Source: Gnetum montanum
Lineage: Eukaryota > Streptophyta > Gnetopsida > Gnetales > Gnetaceae
Reading direction: 5' to 3'
Length of the DNA stretch: 35,676 nucleotides
NCBI GenBank assembly: GCA_015680685.1
Contig: MNCI01030164.1
Span: forward strand, 910,440-946,115
A program made the position numbers and the translations under genes. The notes beneath the pieces are model-generated. The model had not been told where the DNA came from and ran no database searches. It saw nothing but the letters and a program-made list of their open reading frames with translations. Shown here in pieces: positions 30,582 to 35,676 of the stretch (its first letter is position 1; every line of letters starts with the position of its first letter).

Positions 30582-33320
30582 TATTCATTTATTTATTAGC
30601 TATGATGTTTATGGTTTTGTTTAAACTTGAGAAGATGTTGGTTTTGTAGAATTTGCAATTCTTGGGTCAACTAAATTTCTTGTAAGAAATATAAAAGTAG
30701 GATGAAGCAATAGGCATTCTCGTGGCATTGTAGTATTAATGAGAAAATGTCTTGAAAATTATATTATTTTAGAATAAAATTAATAATCATAAAAAATATT
30801 TTTGGCTAAAGATCTTATATCACCATCATTATGCCTTTCTTGTCACATGTACTTTTGTCCCTAGAGATGCTACATTATATGATTTTATAGAGTTGTCTCG
30901 TGATCATCCTTTTCAATTCTTAGGAAGAGATATTATAGAATAAGAGGCTTAGTGTTTATATGTAAATATTTTAATGCAAGGATAGGTTCACAAAAAACAC
31001 AAATTATTCAGTGGTAACATAATTTTGTCAGTTTAGAAATAGTTCAAGATCATAGTTAGATAGACATTTTGCAAATGGTGCTATTAATAAGATTCATCAA
31101 TAGTTATTAGAATAGACAAAAATTCTTAATTTCCTCATTTGAAATGGCCTTGCTAGATTTCCTTAATATTTTTCATTTAATTTAACAAAACCTCAATGAA
31201 ACTCTTGAATTGATTTGCTTTTATTTTTTTTTTTCAAAAGATGTTGATTTTATTGAGTTGAAAATTGAAGAATAGTTAGTGAATTCTTTCCATTACAATG
31301 TAGAGTTTTTGTTTCAAATTCAAATTTTTCTTAGACAACAAAAGTTAAGAATAAAAATATTTAGTACAAAGTCACCTTAAAAATTAAGAAAAAATATATG
31401 GATGTAGCACATAACAAATGAAGTCTAAAAGGAAAACATAATGAGCTTGAACAAATTTTTCTTAGAGTAGCTAAGTTATGTAAGCTCAAAAGACTTGGAT
31501 AGATAAGGATTGCATACAAGCTAGAAAAAAATATTAAAAATGCAAATAAGAGTCATAAACAAACTTTAGTTAAGGCATATAAATATTTGATTAATACCAA
31601 GATAAGAAAATTTAGTGGAAGTAATAGAAAGATTTTTCTTACAACATTAAAAAGGAGCCTAGAAAGTTTTAGCAATGCTTTCATCATAGCATCTCTTCAT
31701 TATTTAATTTTTCTAAAGATATCTATTCATTTTACAACAAACTATTTACAAAAGAAGACGATAAGTCTATTGTTATTTTACAATAAATGTCTTTCCAATT
31801 TTCTCTTGAGGAAGTCATAAATGGTATTAGAACCTAGTATCTTGTAAAGATGTAGATTCAAATGGTTTATATGAAAAATTATTAAAGTGCAAAGGACCTT
31901 GTATTCAAAGAGAAATTTGGCACACATTAAATTCAACAAAAGATCAAGGATTAGATAAACATTATAAAACTAGTAAAATTATCTTATTATATAAAAGAGG
32001 AAATTAAATTAATTTGAACAATTATTGAACAATAATTATGAGTAATATTTTTGCTAAGTTATTGAACACTTTGCTAGAAAAGAGACTCAATTTAGGGCTT
32101 GAAGTTAACTAGGTCAAGGTAATGTGTTAGGTGATATTTAGACAAAATCAATCCACTATTAATCACTTAGTTACTATGAGATACTGGATAGATTTTGCAA
32201 AAGTACTAAATAAAAAGTTTTTATTTGTTTTATTGATTTTGCAAAAGCATATGATTTAATGGTACATACAAAACTATGGTTACACTTGTATAAAATTATC
32301 CTTCTTTCAAATTTGATTGGAACAACTCAAAGATTGAATGAGGAAGTGAAAGATTATCCACTTTCTCCAACTCTCATTAGTATCTTTATTAATGAAATGA
32401 AAGAATAGCTATCTAATGGGCAAGATAGCTATGTTATCAAAATTGGATCCTAAGTAGTACATCTTCTTTTATATGTAAGTGATGCTACCTTGATCTTTGC
32501 TACTATAGAAGATATGCAAAGTATGTTGTAAATTTTTAAAAATTGTTTTTGCTCATTAGCCTTTAAGTGAATGTGAAGAAAACCAATTGATTATCTAGGG
32601 TACAAGAAATACCTATTGTAACTTCCATTTTGGACATAACACTATGTAAATAGTATATTCTTTTAAATATTTGGGTCTCATTTATGTGAACAATTATATG
32701 TGGAACAAGTTCAACAAACAAAGAATAGTTGGAGGTTTCAAGGATCTGTATGGTTTTAAAAACAAGTGCAGGAATTTAGGACTATGATCTTGGAAGGTCA
32801 AGAAACAAATTTTCAAACTATCATTTATATGAATATCTTATATTGAGGTGTTGTTTGGGGAATTGGAGTCAATGCTAAACTTTGGAAAGAGATTAAAAGA
32901 ATGCAAGATTTTCTTCTTGATGAGTTAAAGGTAAAGATGCAAACATTGTACTCAATGAATGTGATTTATTACTTTTAAAAAGAAAATCCTTATGTCAATT
33001 CATTATGTACACTTATATCTTGTATATCTCAAGGCTAGACAAAATCTCTAAAGTAGTTCCTAAGGATTTGCGAGATTGTTGTTAGTATTTTTAGGGAATG
33101 CATGATTGAGAAAATAGAATATCTCTTGAGAGGACATGCAACAAGATCCTAAGCATTTTTTGCTAGCTAGTCAAACGAAAGGTTTTAACACAAATGTGGT
33201 CTAATAGCCAAGGCAAGAAATAATTTTATTTACATCACATTAGATCTAATAAACTAGATGCAAAAACTTACTATCCCTTAGTTGCTATTCCAATCAAGTA
33301 TTAGAATGCTATTAGTAGGC
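30582..33320 (+). pseudogene. LINE ORF2 (endonuclease and reverse transcriptase) pseudogene, RTE-like
   Basis: The endonuclease part is readable from the left edge: STKFLVRNIKVG and RHSRGIVVLMRKCLE near 30670-30760, and YFNARIGS at 30967-30990, equivalent to the GDFNAR-G motif. The RT part has NNYxTIIMSNIFAKLLN near 32015, FICFIDFAKAYDL at 32220-32258 with the first catalytic Asp, YPLSPTLISIF near 32355, and LLLYVSDATLIFA at 32464-32502, where the YADD box has become YVSD. A C-terminal block with IRSNKLDAKTYYPLVAIPIKY near 33240-33300 ends the recognisable sequence. Stops and frameshifts are frequent. The spacing and motifs fit the RTE/CR1-like LINEs common in plants rather than the L1 type. 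No poly-A tail or LINE target duplication was found. Confidence 0.82.
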
Positions 33321-33325
33321 TTCAA

Positions 33326-34021
33326 TCGATCATCTCAAGTAAAAAGATCATCAATAAACCAGTCAAGTTTGAAGCTTATGAAGTTCGTCGATCATCTCAG
33401 GTAAAAAGATCACCAACTTGGAACTCAAATTATGTTACTGAAAGTAATGTTGCATAATTCCTTTTAATGGAGGATGGAGAGCCCTCAACTTAACATGAGG
33501 CTATCAAAAGTATAGATGTGTCTTTACGGATGGCAGCAATGCAGGAGAAGATTGAAGCTTTACACAAAAATAAGACATGGGATCTTGTTACACTACCATA
33601 AGAGAGGAAGGCTATTGGAAACAAATGGGTCTACAAGATCAAACGTGATAGTAATGACCAAGTGGAGCAATATCATGAAATATTGGTGGTAAAGGGATAT
33701 GTTCAAAAAGAAGGAATTGATTTCAACAAGATATTTTCTCATGTGGTTAAACTTACAGTAGTCAGAGTAGTCCTAGCAATGTGTGCTACGTTTGACCTAC
33801 ATATAGAATAATTAGATGTGAAAACTACTTTTCTTCGTGGAGTTCTTGAAGAAGAGATTTACATGTTCCAACTAGAAGGTTTTGCAAAAGAAGGCAAAGA
33901 GAACTTGGTCTGTAGGTTGAACAAATCTTTGTATGGCCTCAAACAAGTGCCAAGGTGTTGGTACAAGAGATTTGACTCCTATATCTTGAGCCTTGGGTAC
34001 AATATACTTAGTGCAGACCCT
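33326..34021 (+). pseudogene. Copia-B reverse transcriptase fragment
   Basis: A second copia element, better preserved than copia-A. In order: RRSSQVKRSP (33387), AAMQEKIEALHKNKTWDLV (33535), KWVYKIKRD (33625), KGYVQKEGIDFNKIFS (33695), LDVKTTFLRG with the first catalytic Asp (codon at 33815), LEEEIYMFQLEGF (33846), SLYGLKQVPRCWYKRFD (33928). Only four in-frame stops occur in about 210 codons. It breaks off near 34021, just before the second catalytic YVDD box, where the - strand gypsy sequence starts. At its left end a 29-bp segment is present twice (33326-33354 and 33388-33416, two mismatches). Confidence 0.9.
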
Positions 34022-34101
34022 TGTTGTGAGTTGGGACGATGTTGTCTTTGTTCATGTTGGCATTCCTGACTTTGCTTGTGGGTTTAATTTATATTTCTAT
34101 G

Positions 34102-34467
34102 CTAACCACTTGAGAAATAGTCATCCATGTCATGACCTAATTTTGAAAGAGTAGAGGAAGAGAGAGAACTAGAAGACTCGTCATGACTTTTGTAAGTCTC
34201 CCAATCATCCCCTAATGTACTCTTGCTAACCATTGAGAAGGTTTGAGGCCTCATGGGTCCCCTCATTCTATGGGATGTCCCATATTTACTAGAGGTGTCT
34301 GAGTTGGATGACAAGAGTCCTTGAGTATTGTTGGGATGTCCATGAACATATGAAACACCTGCACAAGATTGCGTACTCAAAACTTCTTCAACATTATATA
34401 TTTCGTTGGTTCTCCAATGAATTGCCTCACTAGTTGTTGCATTATCATTGTCTTGTGAGAGAGACAT
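34102..34467 (-). CDS. Open 121-codon N-terminal gag-like frame, function unknown
   Basis: This is the longest plausible uninterrupted frame in the right half of the window. It starts with ATG about 115 bp after the PBS, where gag would begin, and ends at a TAG. The product is Ser/Thr-rich (S-S-S-S-L-S-S-S in the C-terminal third), without Lys-rich or Cys/His motifs, and ends H-D-M-D-D-Y-F. It does not resemble the gypsy-A gag at 27280-29620. Given its position it is probably the N-terminal part of that family's gag, cut off by the TAG or by the deletion at 34022. It could also be a chance survivor. Expression is not evident. Confidence 0.5.
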   Translation of the reverse strand: MSLSQDNDNATTSEAIHWRTNEIYNVEEVLSTQSCAGVSYVHGHPNNTQGLLSSNSDTSSKYGTSHRMRGPMRPQTFSMVSKSTLGDDWETYKSHDESSSSLSSSTLSKLGHDMDDYFSSG

Positions 34468-34581
34468 TGTTGTGAATTGTGTGTGACTTAATTGAAATTA
34501 ATTTCTTTTCTAAAAGATATATTGTTAATACGTTGTTGTAGTGATCTTGTATGAAATAACTAGTCTAGATAACTAGCACCG

Positions 34582-34599
34582 TCTCTAGCAACGGCACCA
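34582..34599 (-). other. Primer binding site, tRNA-Asp type, best preserved
   Basis: On + it reads TCTCTAGCAACGGCACCA, four transitions from the tRNA-Asp 3' end. One base separates it from the LTR. Confidence 0.85.
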
Positions 34600-34600
34600 A

Positions 34601-35458
34601 TGATGAGTAGAAAGATACCCCTATGTTCAACCATATGAATACAAGCCTATACGCGTGATTCAGTCGAACTCTGTAGATGAACTAGTTCTAGCACTGAGAT
34701 AGTTATATGTTGATTGTAGTTCGCTGTCTTCCCACCTAGACTAGTATTTTCTTTGTCACATATGATCTAGTCCAGCATGAGGTGTATGATGTGATTTCTA
34801 ATACTGTGCTTACTCCTAAAGGTAGTGAGAAATAACTTTAGTAAACTAATAGACAATGGAAAATAAAATCTAAGCTAGCCTAAGTGCGATTAGCATCTAT
34901 CCTTAATCATCTATATGCATCTTGGACTTCATGTATTACATCTGGGATCACCAAGCACACATCACTTGAAGCATTACTTGATACACTACTGGGTTACCAC
35001 ATAGTGAAACTTAAATGTTTGTGATTAAGTTGTACTCATTTGACATTAACAATAGGAATAGTAAATGATGATAAAGAAATATTAACTAAGAAAACAATAG
35101 ATAATAATTAACATTTAAAGAAAATAAAGGCTAAGTAAATGCTGTAGTGATGAAGTAATCTCGATCTTTATTGTCGATTATGTGCATGTCCAAGTATGTC
35201 ACACTTGAACAAAGGTTTCATACAATTACAAGCATCACACTGTGGGCATGCACTTGGGAAAAGAACTGAAAATTAACAAAAAGACTCTCAACTCCTAATG
35301 ACTAACTAATGGCTCCTTTCTCATGTGCTTGAGTATGATATTTATAGGCTAACATAAAAATCAAAATATCATGTATACGATATCATTACCTAGGTGGTGA
35401 TATCGTGTACCTGATATCATGTATCTGATATTAGGGCCTAGCAAATTGCGATTCATTA
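34601..35458 (-). repeat. LTR6 of the truncated gypsy-A-like element
   Basis: It starts TGATGAGTAG on + and ends GATTCATTA. It shares with the other family LTRs the TCTTCCCACC block, a run of TACTGGGTTACCA elements, TATA box and GATATC cluster. The right edge is set by the change to integrase sequence at 35459. Confidence 0.85.
35338..35418 (-). promoter_or_regulatory. LTR6 U3 promoter: TATA box plus three GATATC sites
   Basis: CCTATAAATAT on - at 35338-35348; GATATC at 35379-35384, 35399-35404 and 35413-35418, and GATATT near 35427. Although the surrounding sequence differs from the other LTRs, the motif cluster is kept. Confidence 0.6.
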
Positions 35459-35676
35459 GCTTCAAACTCTTGGGATCTTTACCCTTAAATATTTGACATT
35501 GAACACAAGTTCTAACCAAGTTGTGAGCATCATTAATCATAGTAGGTCAATAATAATTGGACCTTATGATTTTATGAACTAATGAGCGGAACCCTATGTC
35601 TTCTTCCTTGTGAAGCTATTTTAGAGCATCCTTAGCTTGTTCTTGATCCAAGCACTTAAGGTATATCCCTTGGAAA
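35459..35676 (-). pseudogene. Gypsy integrase zinc-finger (H2C2) fragment
   Basis: On - from the window end the frame reads YLKCLDQEQAKDALK, a stop, LHKEEDIGFRSLVHKIIRSN, then YYxPTMINDAHNLVRTCVQCQ. This is the H2C2 zinc-binding domain that precedes the integrase core in Ty3/gypsy pol: His in LHKE and VHKI, Cys pair in CVQC. Two stops are present (TAG and TGA, the latter at the conserved Trp of YYWPTM). It is the only gypsy pol sequence in the window and continues beyond the right edge. LTR6 is inserted next to it. Confidence 0.85.

Larger units (their letters stand above)
34022..35458 (-). mobile_element. 5' end of a second gypsy-A-like element, truncated
   Basis: It consists of LTR 34601-35458, PBS 34582-34599, a short leader and an open frame at 34102-34467. 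The internal region stops near 34022, against copia-B, without a left LTR, so most of the element is deleted. Its LTR is alignable with, but clearly different from, those of gypsy-A and the 3798-7338 block. Confidence 0.75.

Overview
This window is plant nuclear DNA, very AT-rich, and made almost entirely of old retrotransposons nested in or abutting one another. I found no host protein gene, rRNA, tRNA gene or CRISPR array. The elements are Ty1/copia, Ty3/gypsy (both the tRNA-Met-primed and the tRNA-Asp-primed type) and an RTE-like LINE. All are riddled with stops and frameshifts. This suggests a large, repeat-rich seed-plant genome. A gymnosperm is my best guess, from the LINE and gag flavour and the age of the copies, but the sequence does not prove it.

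Layout. 1-7868 is a + strand copia element (copia-A): 5' LTR cut by the window start, gag, protease, integrase, the first part of RT, and 3' LTR. Inside its RT sits a - strand block, 3798-7338, of three related LTRs separated by two short internal segments. 7869-13508 is a + strand gypsy element (gypsy-B) with gag, protease and a downstream accessory reading frame, but no visible RT or integrase. 13560-14575 is a - strand gypsy gag (gypsy-C) followed by its PBS and LTR edge at 14633. About 14633-19400 is AT-rich, without genes. 20162-30576 is a structurally complete - strand gypsy element (gypsy-A), with two ~846 bp LTRs and a perfect 5-bp target duplication (GATAT). It carries gag, protease, a non-coding spacer, an internal promoter-like block and a long accessory reading frame, again with no RT or integrase. 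It was inserted into a LINE whose endonuclease frame continues across the insertion (about 19500-20161, then 30582-33320). 33326-34021 is a copia RT fragment (copia-B). 34022-35458 is the 5' end of another - strand gypsy-A-like element, with LTR, PBS and an uninterrupted 121-codon frame. It abuts 35459-35676, a - strand gypsy integrase zinc-finger fragment.

The most interesting material is in the non-autonomous gypsy elements. Two unrelated ones (gypsy-A, gypsy-B) share the plan gag-protease-accessory ORF without RT/IN. Their U3 regions hold dense arrays of short motifs (GATATC in gypsy-A and relatives, AGACATCT/AGATGTCT with the auxin-response core TGTCTC in gypsy-B). Gypsy-A has a second TATA plus GATATC block in its interior, just upstream of its accessory frame. 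Two single-N positions are flanked by exact 44- and 47-bp duplications and look like assembly joins.

All similarities were judged by eye from translations and known family motifs. No alignment or database search was run.
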